NCBI GenBank assembly: GCA_030765065.1
Contig: CM060990.1
Coordinates: 498,160,190-498,224,189, forward strand
Direction of reading: 5' to 3'
DNA from: Deroplatys truncata
Taxonomy: Eukaryota > Arthropoda > Insecta > Mantodea > Mantidae
DNA: 64,000 bases
Below are positions 36,100 through 48,694 of this stretch, in pieces; position 1 is the first letter of the stretch, and each line of letters opens with the position of its first letter. Under the pieces are notes generated by a model, which had not been told where the DNA came from, made no database searches, and worked only from the letters and a program-made list of their open reading frames with translations. The translations under genes were made by a program, and so were the position numbers.

Positions 36100-36390
36100 T
36101 AACTCTCACCTCTCTAAACTTGCTTATTCGTATTACTTTCGCGCCTTATTAAGTGTGGCTTTGACCCCGGCATATTTACAGCGCATCCACTGTCGCGAAT
36201 GCAACACGTATATATGTGGTCACGTAGGGGATCTCAAGTACGTTTTCTTTGCTTGCCCTTTATATTCTGCAGTGACTGTTGTCGTTCTGTCTCAGTTGTA
36301 TCAGGTTTACTCTACAGGCTCTTTTCAGTTTCCGTCCATTCTGATTTGTAAGGCTTTATTTGTCTTTATGACACTCACAGGATGAAGCTG
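36100..36390 (+). pseudogene. LINE 3' coding end (Cys/His tail after RNase H)
   Basis: Reads LTPAYLQRIHCRECNTYICG and then HVGDLKYVFFACPLYS. The C-x2-C...H...C-P-x-Y/F arrangement is the usual C-terminal tail downstream of RNase H in Jockey/R1/I-type LINEs. It follows in the order and strand expected for the LINE pieces at 13-16.3 kb, and may be the far side of that same copy, separated by the piggyBac and its 17.2-kb insert. Same-copy identity is inference. Confidence 0.6.
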
Positions 36391-36739
36391 TGTAATACTG
36401 TTTTGTACTCATCCCCTCCATGTCGCGTACTACCGTGTTTTATTTTCACACCTACTATCGTTATCTTAGGCGCTGTAGCTATAGTCTATGTACCTTAAGT
36501 TGTCACTCATTTTGTGGAAAGAGAATGAGAATACTCACCTGCTCTAGCTGTCTCTGTTATACTTTGTGGTCAGTCGGCTAGTGGTGTAGAATAGAAATTC
36601 CTTCAAAAGAACAAGGGCCAGTGGCGTATTCCTAACAGTTTGGTAATTGGTATGCCTCCTCCTGTTTTATATCGGGTATTTCCAAAATCTTCTTCGCAGT
36701 CACCGTCTGAGTCTTCTAAATTTATTACAAATCGATCAC

Positions 36740-37960
36740 TAATTTTATTTGTTAAACCGTCCTTGTTTCAGTAAAACTGTTCAAGTTTTTGCACACGTTC
36801 GCACGCTTTTTTCTGTTTTCCACGGACACTTTTTGCAATGCACAATCAAACAATTCCTTTACATTGTTGTTCTTAAACAAGGTATTGTGCATTGCAATAC
36901 CGTTTTTTATCTGGGCCCATATCAGCTCCATCGCGCTTAAATCGCAATGATACTGCGGTAATCGTACGACGGTATGACCATGCTCTTCTACTATGTGATA
37001 TATTTGATACAGTTTGAGACGGCCTTCTTCAACTTTATAAGTTCATATAATACAACTTTAGTATAGTATGTGTCAAATTCGATGTTGTTATTATCACAGA
37101 TCCAGGACTACATTTCTGATTTAAGGGATGCCGAAGTAGGAGCCTTGTTTGTTTCTATAGAACGATAGGAAGCATCATCGAGAACAGTGACACTGTTGAA
37201 GGGAATGTTTGGTAATAATTGGTTAACAAGCAAGTCCTTAAGAGCTTTACTGTACATTTCTTCGTGATAGTCTATGCTAGATTTCGATTTAAAGCTCAAT
37301 AAGGCGGTGGGAATGAAACTTGCTGAACATCCTGCATGTAAAATTATAAAACGCTCACCTTTTCCTATGGAAGTTCGAGGGAAATTTAGCTCGTCTCCTT
37401 TGCAAATCCAAACTTTACTTTTAGTGTGGTTAAAATTAATTCAAGTTTCATCCAGGTAAATAATTGGACGACTAGTGGATTCCAATTGTTTCATTGTCAG
37501 TTAAAATGTATAGCGTTTCGAATCAATGTCGAGTCTTTCCATTAAGAATTTTCTCCCGTTTCGTTTTTTACAAACCTGAAAATTATTTTCCTCAAAACTT
37601 TTCTTAGAGTACTTATGCTTCAATTGAACAGGTTGTGTTCTTTTAATGCCTTATTTATATCTACTAAACTAGGTAGAAAAACCGTCCTATACAACGAATA
37701 AATCATGCTTGTGATCGCGGCACAAAACGAGTCAATGATTGTCTTTTTGTACACCCTATTGGGACGATTTCCCCCAGTCTCCAAAAGGCTAGTTGCTTGC
37801 ACTTTATTTTGTTCTTTTAGCCTCCTTTTAGCAGTGGGAGAAGATACATCTGTAGCTGTAGCAGTTCTTTCGATTATACTCGTCGCTGAAATTGCTGGCT
37901 TTCCGCATTTTAAGACTTCACATTCATCGCTTAAGTATCAATGCGTATGAACTATTACTT
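36740..37960 (-). pseudogene. IS630/Tc1-mariner-type DDE transposase pseudogene
   Basis: Minus-strand order: N-terminal DNA-binding region (about 37,940-37,650), RPIIYLDET with an immediate TGA stop (about 37,440-37,460, first catalytic Asp), KGERFIILHAG (about 37,350), SIDYHEEMYSKALKDLLVNQ and LPNIPFNSVTVLDDASYRS (about 37,165-37,280, second Asp), then after a shift LPQYHCDLSAMELIWAQIK (about 36,910-36,960, third acidic region). Matches the DDE endonuclease superfamily common in insects. Multiple stops and shifts make it inactive. No TIRs were located with confidence. Confidence 0.85.
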
Positions 37961-38374
37961 TCCGGCCATCTGATTTTATAGGATTTCCTTTCTTTCCAAC
38001 ACCGGCAATAAATATCACGAACACAATAAAAACAGCAAACGCAACATTCACACTCTAAAGGCATTTCGCAAATTTGTTTGATAACGCTGTTAATTTATCC
38101 TTATACTCTTACAAAAATAAGAATTTACGTCTCTCACGGTCGCAAACCATCACTGTTACTTTCTCTGTCAAACAACCTGATTTTGGCAAGCAAAATAGGG
38201 TGTGAGGAAATGGTCATTTAAAGCCAAGGTTAGTACAATGGGCTTTCCTCACTATCCTGGTAGACAAGGACAGAACTAGGGTTGCCATAAAGGTGAGTTA
38301 AGAATTCAGGGCTCTATCCTAACGTGTAATTTATCACTTCATTTTATATGCTCATAAATTACACACAGTAACTT

Positions 38375-38515
38375 TGAAAACTTTGTATGTATGTGTGTGT
38401 GGGTGTGGGTGGGTAGGTGGGTAGGTGGGTGGGTGGATGGGTGGATAGGTAGGTAGGTAGGTAGGTAGGTGTGGGTGGGTGGGTGGGTGGGTAGGTAGGT
38501 AGGTAGGTATGTGCA
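38375..38515. repeat. GGGT/GGTA microsatellite
   Basis: Interrupted GTGGGT, GGTAGGTA and GGTGGGT runs. The Thr/Pro-rich minus-strand frame across it is an artefact. Confidence 0.95.
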
Positions 38516-38560
38516 GGGGCTACAAATGTCATATTTGAATGCATCAGTAAGTTTGTTATT

Positions 38561-39079
38561 TTATTTATCATTCTTAGTCTTACACCAATCACATTTTACT
38601 AAAGATGAAATCTGCTTCAGCAACACATTGTTTTGCATCAGATAGCCATGAAATACCGAGCATGACATGCTTTTCAAATTATATTGAACCATCGGGATTG
38701 CTCCAATGGATTTAATTTTTAACCTATTCCTGTCATCTGTCCATTGTGCATTTATAAGGGAGAAAATCATTTCCATCAATGCATTATGGGCAGGCAAACA
38801 GAAATAGAATTGAGCAATCTTTAATAGTTCTGAATATTGCTCACTGTTCTTACAAGAACTGAAAAATTCCACCCATTTGCCAGTAGCTAGTTTTTGTATG
38901 AAATTACCGCCAGAGTGGGACTCATTCAGTTTTACTTTTACAAAGTTTATTAAACACACCGATTGGTTGAATGCCAATGAGCCATCAACGTTGTAACCAT
39001 GCTTCATAAATATGTAACAATGCCTTCTGTATGCCCACCCCAGGTTGATGTTTCTTTCAACAGCAACCAATTGAAACAC
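38561..39079 (-). pseudogene. hAT-type transposase C-terminal dimerisation region (172-codon open frame)
   Basis: Uninterrupted minus-strand frame from just after a TGA to its stop near 38,561; there is no ATG at its start (it would begin GTG). The diagnostic part is YSELLKIAQFYFCLPAHNAL, then MEMIFSLINAQWTDDRNRLK, the hAT C-terminal dimerisation signature (P-x-S/H-N-A-x-x-E-x-x-F-S-x-x-N-x-x-W-x-x-x-R-N-R-L), followed by SMSCSVFHGYL and a short tail. The N-terminal zinc finger and catalytic core are missing or unrecognisable upstream. It could be an exon of a domesticated hAT-derived gene, but isolation among dead transposons favours a relic. Confidence 0.75.
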
Positions 39080-40129
39080 TTGAGATCAGTGAAAGAATAT
39101 AACCACTTTTATAAATAATCAAGACAAGCGATAGATATAGAAATTTGTTGCTTCTTGTTCAAAAGTTGTTACAATGGCTGAGTTATCTATGTATTATAAA
39201 ATGTCTTGCATATTAAGAGACGGAAAATTTTGGTCGTTCCTCTCTTTAATGATGTATCAACAAAATTCAATTCATTCACAACCTCAATTACACATACAAA
39301 TTCTTTATGCTCATTACAGATTTATAAAGACATGAGAGTGACAAAATAAAATAAAGAAAAGCCTTGCCAAGTGGATTCTGAGAAAACCTTAAAATTCTCC
39401 AATGCATTGGCCCTAACGGCATAGATTGAAAATATTACCTAATAATTTGAGTTGCTACATCAACATTTAAAAGACATCAGTCAGTACCAACATGTACTGA
39501 TAGACCACGAGAAGAAGGCAAGCGAGAGGAACGTGTAACATCAACACTTTCCTGCGTCCGTATCATATTTACGCTCGCCGTGTGGATACGATAAGCATGT
39601 TAGGAGGTTATAAACTACTACGCAGTGTTGTCAAGTATTCACCCACGGCAAGAGCCAATGCGTTAACACCTATTACGGCGGTTGCTGTTCTACTAGTATC
39701 AGATCTGGCAGCATGAGTGGATCATTTGCACACATAAACATATTTCGTAGTAAACAACATAGGGGTGATGGTTGTCTTGGATAAGTGGAAACAGAGGGCA
39801 CTAACTCCACACATGAACACGGTGTGTCACTAGTTGTACTTTTGCGGGAAAGGCGAATTTTCTGATTGGCTGTTTCAAGTTTCGAAGTTCGTAACGAACT
39901 AAATGGCAGGCGCGAAGAAAGGAACCATCTTAGATTTTTATAGCTGGAAGTTTTCGTCCGAAGTTTTTTCACCAGGAACAAAGCCGAGACGGTAATAATA
40001 CATTTACGCTATTTCTGATTGAATGTATATTTGTTGTAATATTGGTATTTTCTATTAACTTCAGTGATATTCGTAGAATGAGGTAGAAAACTGATAGGTT
40101 ATTGTGTGTAGCAACATTTTTATATAACG
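39080..40129. other. unassigned; slightly GC-richer patch at 39,500-39,980
   Basis: No recognisable gene. The 39,500-39,980 patch contains ATTGGC (reverse CCAAT) and more CpG than its surroundings and could be a promoter or first exon, but nothing specific supports that. Confidence 0.35.
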
Positions 40130-40440
40130 AATTAATTTTCAGATACATTGAGCCGCCCAGACAGAGGGGATACGCCTACGATTTACATACCTTCCAGTGT
40201 TGTGGTTCGAGTCCCGAATGGTGACATAGAATCTGAAGGTATGTTATTAAGTTTCCAGCATGAGAGTGCTGGATGAAAGGTTAAGTTTTTAAGAGCTTCT
40301 TAGTGTTGCTGAATTTTATATTGTTCTGATTTACTTTTCAGATATTGTGAGTCATCCAGACAGTGGAATATACGATTAATTTTCGTGTTTGCACTTCATA
40401 ATTGATGGGTGGAGATCACAGCCAAAAGTAGGTAAGGTAA
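40130..40440. repeat. two diverged short repeats with a tRNA T-arm-like box
   Basis: TTTTCAGATACATTGAGCC...CCAGACAG at about 40,137 recurs as TTTTCAGATATTGTGAGTC..CCAGACAG at about 40,338. The first contains GTGGTTCGAGTCCC, B-box-like. Too diverged to define boundaries. Confidence 0.4.
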
Positions 40441-41159
40441 AACCAACCTTTAATGCAAATTAATTAGCATGTTACTGTGCTAATATTCAAACACATAGAT
40501 GTAGATCATGCGAGTGATACACGTGTATAATTAAAAAATGTAGGATTATTGGTGGACTGACACACTAACTGTCAAGGATAACATGCCAATGATACTATAA
40601 TTCTTTTAAGACAGTGCCCAAATGAAATTTTCTAATACAGAAGGAAGAAAGATATTTGATAACATTCACATATATTTCAGTAATTCACCCTCTTTTGGGC
40701 ATTTTTATCTAACTGCCACTATGTCCTTTTTTGAACTGGGCATGGTGTATGAAAATAGAAATTCTGGTAGCTTTTTTGACAATTAATGTCCTTGTAATCT
40801 GTTATTACAGATGCTCAAAAGCGTTTGTTTCCAAGAATAACTGAAGTGTTTGTTTTGAGTGAAATTAGCAGCTTCAGTATGTGCTCTGAGGCTTTGAAAT
40901 TCCAAAGTGGTTTCAATCTTTCGTGTCTGTTTTTTACCATTTAAATTTTATAGCAATTTTGATGATACAAAATCCTTCACTTAAAGATACATTGTGCAGT
41001 AGTAATTAAGTTGCAGGATATTATAGGAAATGTATAGGCATTAATATTTCTTAAATGTATTGAAGCCTTTTAAGTTAACACATATGATAAACATGAAGTT
41101 GATCACGATATATGATGAATCATTTGTAGAATACTTATGAAAATACCTTACTGTGAGTA

Positions 41160-41245
41160 GAGAAAGTCTTAGATGGCAGAGCAGTGGTATGGCAAGTTAA
41201 AGATTGCTGGTTTGAATCCCAGGCATGGCATTGAATTTTTTGTCT
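41160..41245 (+). mobile_element. SINE-like fragment related to the 16.4-kb copies
   Basis: GGCAGAGCAGTGGTATGGCA...GGTTTGAATCCCAGGCATGGCATTGAATTTTTT parallels the tRNA-like part and tail of the repeats at 16,347 and 16,666, with a B-box-like GGTTTGAATCC. Confidence 0.5.
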
Positions 41246-41270
41246 CATTGTATATACTCATGCACTATTG

Positions 41271-41670
41271 TGTATATGCAAACAACCCATGGCTCTTTTC
41301 AGTGAAGGTTCCATGAATCTTTTCAATGAATTGGATCTTCTGAATGATCCTTTGATCTGTTATTTATAGTGAACATTTTAACACACTGAGTATTTTAAAC
41401 GCTTTTCATATACAGCGCATTGCATCCGAGGTACTATGGGAAGTTAGGTTTTTTTTATATAAGCTTAGGTTTCTGAATTTATGGAAGGTTAGCATTAGGT
41501 TAGTTTATTTATATATATATAATCTTAGTTTTCTGAATTCACAGAAGGTTATTAATTTTTTTAATGAAAAGCGTTTAAAATTGCACTATAAACAACAGTT
41601 CGAAGGATCCTTCAAAAGATCTGATTCATTGAACCTTCAATGAAAAGATCCATGGATCCTTTGCATATAC
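41271..41670. mobile_element. ~400-bp fold-back MITE
   Basis: Left arm 41,271-41,410 and right arm 41,563-41,670 are inverted copies (GTATATGCAAA...CCATGG at the outer edge; TTTTAAACGCTTTTCAT at the inner edge). The left arm carries a short extra segment (ACACACTGAG). The loop is AT-rich with an internal direct repeat around TTCTGAATT. Non-coding. Flanks give no clear target duplication. Confidence 0.65.
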
Positions 41671-44600
41671 TGAATTTTATTTTGTTCAAGTAACACAAAG
41701 TGGTGGTGGTTTTACAATAAAAAGTGTTATTTCCTTCTCATTTAGCACTTTATCAACCAAACTTTTTTGCCACTTTTTAACGGTTTCCCAGTTTTGTGTT
41801 AAAACAGCTTATTCACACTACGCACTTCTTCCTTTGTCATGGCAACTCAAACACTAACTGATAAAATCGAAGATTTGACCTGAGCGCTAGCGTATTATGA
41901 ATGATTGTTTGCTTATCATATTTCCTGTGTTATGCAAAGAGTTTATTTGGTACTCAGATAGCACCGCTGCGAATTCATTGCTGCATTTCTCATATAGGCA
42001 AGAGAATAGCGGTCATCCATACAGTTGGTAATTAACAAAAAGATACTCTTTGATTGTAAATGCAATAGCAGGTAGAATTAAGAAAATCATATTTTGTCAT
42101 CTCTTAACAGTTATTATATATCCATTACTTTTAACAATGAGTTCTTACGATAACCGCAATAAAATGTGTAGTTCTATGCCTTTCCTACTCCAATATTTCA
42201 TGATACAATACGTTTTAAGGAACTATTGACATTGGCGTAAGCGTAGTGCTTAGTTTCATGACAAGAGGAAGCATATGCTTTGTCTACATCAGAGAGAACT
42301 CTGGTTCACAGTGGATAGTGTGTGTAATATGATCACAAGGTGTTTGTAACCACAAATTTTTCCTTAATGTAAGCAATTTCTCTTTTCAGAAACCTACTTT
42401 TAAGGATAGTTTAAACAAGTGTGTTCTATTTAATTCTAGGATGTACACAATGGAAAGTTGGAGTTAAGTTGTGGCTATTTGTGTCCAGTGATGGTGCTTC
42501 AAGAGCACAGAGAGTGACAATGATATTAATAGTATTAAATGGTGTGGTGAAACTTGCTAATGACATTTATTGCACTGCTAATAGCGATTTAGTGAATGAC
42601 AAACAATAGCTATACTATTGCATATAATGTGTGCAGAAGTTTCTTTGTAGGAAATGGAATTAAGTTATTCATGTCAAATTGTATTGTGCTATCTAGAGTA
42701 GAATAAAATATCAAGTGTCAAACATGTGTTATTCTTCCAATTTTCCTGTCAAATTCCACATCCTACTGTTGGTTGGTTGCAAGTTCAAACAAACCATGGA
42801 GGCAGTTTAAGTGCAAAAGATTTTACTATGAAGCATGCAGAAGAAATTATTGCAAGGTGCTTGATCTCATTCACTCTAAAAAAATTTAAATGTGACCATT
42901 ATGTATTATGACATAGAAACATTCAGCAACCACTATTAACCCCAATAATATTATATAAAAAGCAATGTATGCGCCGACTATTGGATAATTTAAATAAGTT
43001 ACACAGGAATAAAAAGTTGTGTTTTTCAACTAGCCTAGCTGTGAGGTGTTCAACTGATCATAATTGTGTTCTAATATTGTATTGCTACAGATGACAGTGA
43101 CAAGTTATTTTATGTGAGCTTTAATAGACTCCTTTAAAAAGAAACATGCATAGCTCAAAGTGCAATCACGATTATTGAAGCTTACGTAATTAACTTTGTA
43201 CGTCGTCAGTAGCGATACAGTATTGGAACAGGTATGAAAAATACATCTGTAGTAGTTACGAGTGACGCCATCATCCGAGAGCACGATTTTTCATAGTTTA
43301 GTTCCATCCCAGATCACTACTCACGCTGCGATCGCCCTCGTGTTTCCAACGTTTAACATGAGAGTTGCACTTCTAATACTTTGCTGTTCTGTGGTAAACA
43401 TTCGACAGTACGTGAGCAGATAAACGGGTAAATTGTCATACTTTTGCCTGCATTGTGTCACTTTTGCCCGCATTAGGTCTTACGCTTGCTCTAATGTAAT
43501 GCTGCCAACATATGAATAATGCCTCCGAAGCCGGTAAGATACTCAGCCTCAAAGCGTAGCCGAGAGATTGAGGGCCCTCAGCCTCAAAGCGTAACCGAGG
43601 GATGTTTTTAGGAGAGGAGTGTAGCAAGTTGCGGCCGATAGCAACTGCGAAGCGACGACAGACGACAGAGCGTAAAACTCGAATGATTCACGTTCGCAGA
43701 AACAACAGCACATCGCATATTCAGTGCAGTTCACTTCTTATTTAGGTTGGCAGTACCCACTTTGCATGGAAAAATGGCTACGTTTGTTGGCTTCCTCACG
43801 CTATTTGCCTATATAAGTGAAACACCTAAAACGGGTGGGTAGGTGAGCACCAGATATTGGAGAGACCACATCATGTTCTAAACTCACTCGTAAGGTAATT
43901 TATTTCATTATTTTTCACTTCCTTATTCCTAATTTAGGTGGGCAAAAGTATGAAAATTTAGCCGGTATCACTATAAACTCCTACATTTACACAATTGCTC
44001 GTTGATACGTAAATTCAGCTTTATTTTTATATTTTCGGCATTGCTATTTTATTAGCTGACTTCCATCTTAGTTTCACGCCTCAGCAATCAGCATGGCAGA
44101 GGTCGCGCTATTCGCTCTGGAAGCTCCGGACACGTCCGTTTACCTTCGGGTGTTCCGTCTCCAAACACTTGTATCCACTGTGTTTCTGTAAAGGATTATA
44201 TACCTGGAAAAGCTTGCCATTTTTAGGAAAGAATACCTTTGGCCCGCATTACATGTATTTTCATGTGCAGACATATGAGTCGGCCTACCTGCCAAAAAGG
44301 AAGTTCTTTATATTCCTCAGGAATACCTATTAAACAGCATAATTGTGAGCAGAAGCTATTTGAAGACCAAGTATCATATAAGCACGGCCCGGATTCTGAT
44401 GACATGCCATCTTTAATTCTTGCAATAAAGGTATTGCTTAAGTGTACATAAATCCTTATCCTGAGTCCCATATTAAGAATATATAAGATCATTTTGGTAG
44501 TTTCAAGTTTCATACCATTTTCTATTTTGTATCATCTTTCTTTCGATTTTACATCATTAATTTGTAATTTCCTTGTCCTTTGCCTCTTTATTTGATAATT

Positions 44601-46659
44601 TCCTTGCATAAGAATAGAGTATATAAAGATTTTTGATTGGTGTGGAAAGAGTTCCTTGAGGGTGGAGGGATGGTTATTGTCAGGGAAACAGGTATAATTA
44701 CTGTTATGAATTCATGTCTAAAATTAGGGACGAGAAGGTCAGTTTTCCCTTTTTTGCGTTAATAAGTGCGTAGAGTCAGGTTGCTAATGTTCTTATTTAT
44801 GTATGGCATAGGCTGTGAAGTCCTCTTCATTCGCAATGCATATTGCATAATCTGAGTTTTCAAAAGGGTTAATGCTATACTTTTGTAAGCCCTGTTTCAA
44901 AACACAATGAGTTAGAAAATTAATTGAATATATATTTGTTCTATGTTCTTGTTTGGAGAATCTGAAAAGGAGAGATTTTCACTACTCTTTTACCTATTTT
45001 TTCTACTTGTATAGGAGTTATATGCATATATAAATTAAGTTATAACTTTATGTACACTAATTTTCGTAAATCAAATAAACCTCATTTTAGATCATTTTTT
45101 TTGTAATTACTAAGTCATTTGAAAACAAATATACTCCTTTTTTTAAAAAATTGTCATCATTGATTAAAAAAAGTCATCAAAATCCGGGCCTTACTTATAA
45201 GCCACCGCTCTGACCTTATTTCCTCTCGTGTATTTACGTTCATCTCCCCTATATTTGCTCACAAAATATTGATTTGTTTCGTAAAGCCTCTCCTGCCAGT
45301 TTGGCGTGAAATGTGTCCATGTTTTATACAAAATAACGAAAACTAAGAAACTAGTAACTTATTGGATTTTCCTTGCATAAATACTAAATAATATATGTAC
45401 CCAAATACAATTGGCAGTTCCTTAGACCTGCCTCCCTTTAAAAAGGTCAGTGTAACTTGTTTCAGTGATCGCCAGTGTAATTCACTAATACACCTCCTTT
45501 TAACAAAACCTACTTCCCCGTGGGTGAAAACATTAAATTTGTGTGCTTTTTAAGGGTATTAGCTGCGAGCGTATACTAAAGCATACAACAAAGGTGGTTC
45601 TAAAATTAATATCTACCAAAATATTACGGCTAGACGCATCCTTGTTCTCACTCTTTCAAGTATGGAGAATCAAATGGGAACTATATACAATTAATTATTA
45701 ATTAATTAAAAAAGTAAAACAATTTTATACTAGAAATAATTAAGAAACTAGGTTTATATAAGCACATTTTCGGCCTAAATAATAATGCCAAAATATCCAA
45801 ATTCTGAGCACATCATTCAGAATGTGCACTATTCTGTCTAAAACTCAGTCTATTTGAAAATTAGAGGATATTTGCAAGACGTTCCGTACAGATAACTATT
45901 TTTCAGAATGTGTACACAGTTTCATATGTATAAGTCGATTATTCATGTTTTACCTAAAAAGAAAGTCTCGGAAAAAATGCACATATATCAAGTTTTCTGC
46001 TATCATTACAGCTTAAAACTGCTATATCATATTACATAATAACATGATTAACATACAGTTTCCCTCATTAAGCTGCGTTTTTCAAAATCCATAAAAAACA
46101 ATACAATTTAATTTCGAATCAAAGTTTAAGACCCGATAGCGTATAGCGTTGAATATATTTTATTTTCGTTGCTAAAATTGGCCGAATAATGCGTCATTGG
46201 TTTTCTTTAACATAATATAATTAAAGTCGAGCAACAGCATAAAGTAAGAAAAATGGTTTTAAAGCTTGCAACTTAGAACTTCTGAACAACTTTAATATGA
46301 CAAATATCTTTGAATAACATATATGCTGTAAGTCATCCCTGAAGACCAACTTTCATATATCGACAGCTTTTTAGCGAATATTTCAAGGGGAAACGAAATT
46401 GGCGCCAGTTGCGTATTTAACTGTAAAAAGACAGGTTTGTGCTTATTATTTCCAAGACTAAGTCTAGTTTATGGATGCGATTTTGCTTCAAGTAGTGTAG
46501 GATCGAATCAAATCGTATAACGAGAATATTATCCGAACTTTCATGCCGAAAAGTACGGTGCAGAATACTGGCTGGCTAAAACTTCACTCTCGATGACGTC
46601 ATGCAGCAGGCGGACCAAAAGCAGAACAAGCGAAAACGGTGCGGGAAGAGACCCCCCTG
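41671..46659. other. AT-rich region with no supported gene
   Basis: I checked both strands and see no family motif in the open frames. Minor observations: a repeated CAGCCTCAAAGCGTA(G/A)CCGAG at about 43,545 and 43,580; a GC-richer patch at 44,060-44,170 including a 32-codon ATG frame from 44,093; and a perfect CRE palindrome TGACGTCA at 46,594-46,601 just before the satellite. Confidence 0.5.
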
Positions 46660-48688
46660 GCTCCCATGATCAGAAGTGGCCGACTGGTTCCTCGTAGTGT
46701 TGTCCCTATGCGACTGAGTGTGGTGGACTCTGGAGTAGTGATTACACTGCATAATGGCTTCGGTGGCGGCAATACAAAATTCATCACATGGTGTTAGGTT
46801 TTTGTCTTTAATAACTTTTCCCAAGTATCGTTCCACGGAATTATGTGTTGAAATTATGTAACTCTAGTCTTACTTCCATTTCCGCCAATTTTGTATAATA
46901 TGAAGCAGCAGTACCACGTGATCGTCAACACGGAAGTTTGCTTATATGACCTGTTAGTCACACGAAAATTATATAAAATATGGATAAGCTAGTAATAGTA
47001 ATGTGAATTTGAAATTATATAGAAAATTTGAGTAGGGATTGAAACACATAACGTCAGCTGCATGTTTTAACCTTTGTCCGGTTTCAGGAGCTAATTGCTC
47101 CCGTCATCGGAAGTGGTCAACTTGTTCCTCATGGTATGGTCGCGTATGCGTCTGTGTGTGGTGGACACTCGTGTAGTGATTAAACTCCATAATGTGGACG
47201 GTGGCGGCAATTCAAAATTCATCAAATGTGTTTACGTTTTGCGATTAATAACTTTTCCAAGTATCGTTCTACGGAATTCTCTGTTGAAATTATGTAACTC
47301 TAGTCTTAGTTCCATTTCCGACAACTTTTTATAATATTAAGTAACAGTACCACGTGGTTGTCAACACGGAAGTTTGCATATATGAACTAGTCACACGAAA
47401 TTAGTATAGAATATGGATAAGCTTGTAACAGTGATGTGAATTTGAAATTATATAAAAACTTTTTGTCGGGATTGAAACACTTAACATCAGGTACATGTTT
47501 CACAACTTGACCGGTTTTAGGAGCTACTTGCCCCATCATCGGAAGTGGCTGAATGGTTCCTTGTGGTGTGGTCCCGTATTCCTCTGTTCCTAGTGGAATA
47601 TGGTGTAGTGATTGAACTCCAAAGAGTGTTCGGTTGCGGCTTATAAAATCCATCACATAGTGTTTATGTTTTGTGATTAATAACATCTTGCAAGTATCGT
47701 TCCAATGATTTCTGTATTGATATTAGGTAACTCTACTCTTACCTACATTTCCGCCAATATTTCATAACATGAAGTAACAGTACCACGCTGTCGACAGGAA
47801 GGATGTTTGCTTATATGACCTGTTAATCACACGAAATTAGTATAAGGTATGGATAAGCTGGTAATAGGAATGTGAATTTGAAATTACATACAAAGTTTGA
47901 GTCGGAATTGAAACACTTAACATCACTTACATGGTTTACAACTTGACCGGTTTCAGAGGCTAATTGCTCCAATCTTCGAAAGTAGCCGAATGGTTCCTTG
48001 CGGTGTTGTCCCGTAGGTATACTTTTTTGTCTGGTGGTATATGGCGTAGTGATCAAACTTCATGATGTGTTCGGTGGCGGCAGTTCAAGTTTCATTACTT
48101 GGTGTTTAGGTTTTGCGATTAAAAACTTTTCCTGCGTAGCCTTCCACTGAATTGTATGTTCAAATTTTATAACGGTAGTCTTACCTCCATTTCCGCCAAT
48201 TTTTATATGAAGTCACAGTACCACGTGGTCGACAACATGGAAGCTTGTTTATATGACCTGTTAGTCACACGAACGTAGTATAAAATTCGGTTAGCTAGTA
48301 ACCGTGATGTAATTTAATGTTATATAGGAACTTTGAGTCGAAATTGAAACACTTAACATCACCCACATGTTTTACAACTTGACAGGTTTCAGGTACTAAT
48401 TGCTATCATCGGAAGTGGCCGACTGGTTCCTTGTGGTGTTGTCCCATATGCGTCTGTGTGTGGTAGAATCTGGCGTAGTGATTATGCTCCATTATGGTTT
48501 CGGTGGCAGCAATTCAAAATTCATCATATGGTGTTTATGTTTTGTGATTAATAACCTTTCCCAAGTATCCTTTAACTGAAATCTGTTTTGAAATTATGTA
48601 ACTCCAGTCTTCCCTCCATTTCCGGCAATTTTTTTATAATATGAAAGGACAGTAGGACGTTGTTGTCAACACGGAAGTTTGCTTATAT
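46660..48688. repeat. ~435-bp satellite, left block, about 4.7 units
   Basis: The landmark GAAGTGG(C/T)(C/T)...TGGTTCCT recurs at about 46,672, 47,109, 47,540, 47,977 and 48,410, i.e. every 431-437 bp. Other fixed points per unit are ACCACGTG(G), GGAAGTTTGCTTATATGACC, TATAAAATATGGATAAG and GAAACACTTAACATCA. Units differ noticeably from one another. The block is interrupted at 48,694 inside TATATGACCTGTTAG by the palindromic Polinton. Confidence 0.93.
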
Positions 48689-48694
48689 GACCTT
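48689..48694. repeat. 6-bp target duplication GACCTT, left copy
   Basis: GACCTT precedes the element; GACCTG follows it at 60,910-60,915. Uninterrupted satellite units read GACCTG, so the left copy has one later substitution. Confidence 0.7.

Noticed and set aside
38359..38592. Thr/Pro/Tyr-rich minus-strand ORF
   Set aside because: Encoded by the GGGT/GGTA microsatellite.
39673..39981. 102-codon minus-strand ORF
   Set aside because: No recognisable domain; composition follows the local GC-richer patch. Kept only as a possible regulatory patch.
44093..44191. Short ATG ORF of 32 codons in a GC-richer patch
   Set aside because: Too short, with no family match and no splice context that I could support.
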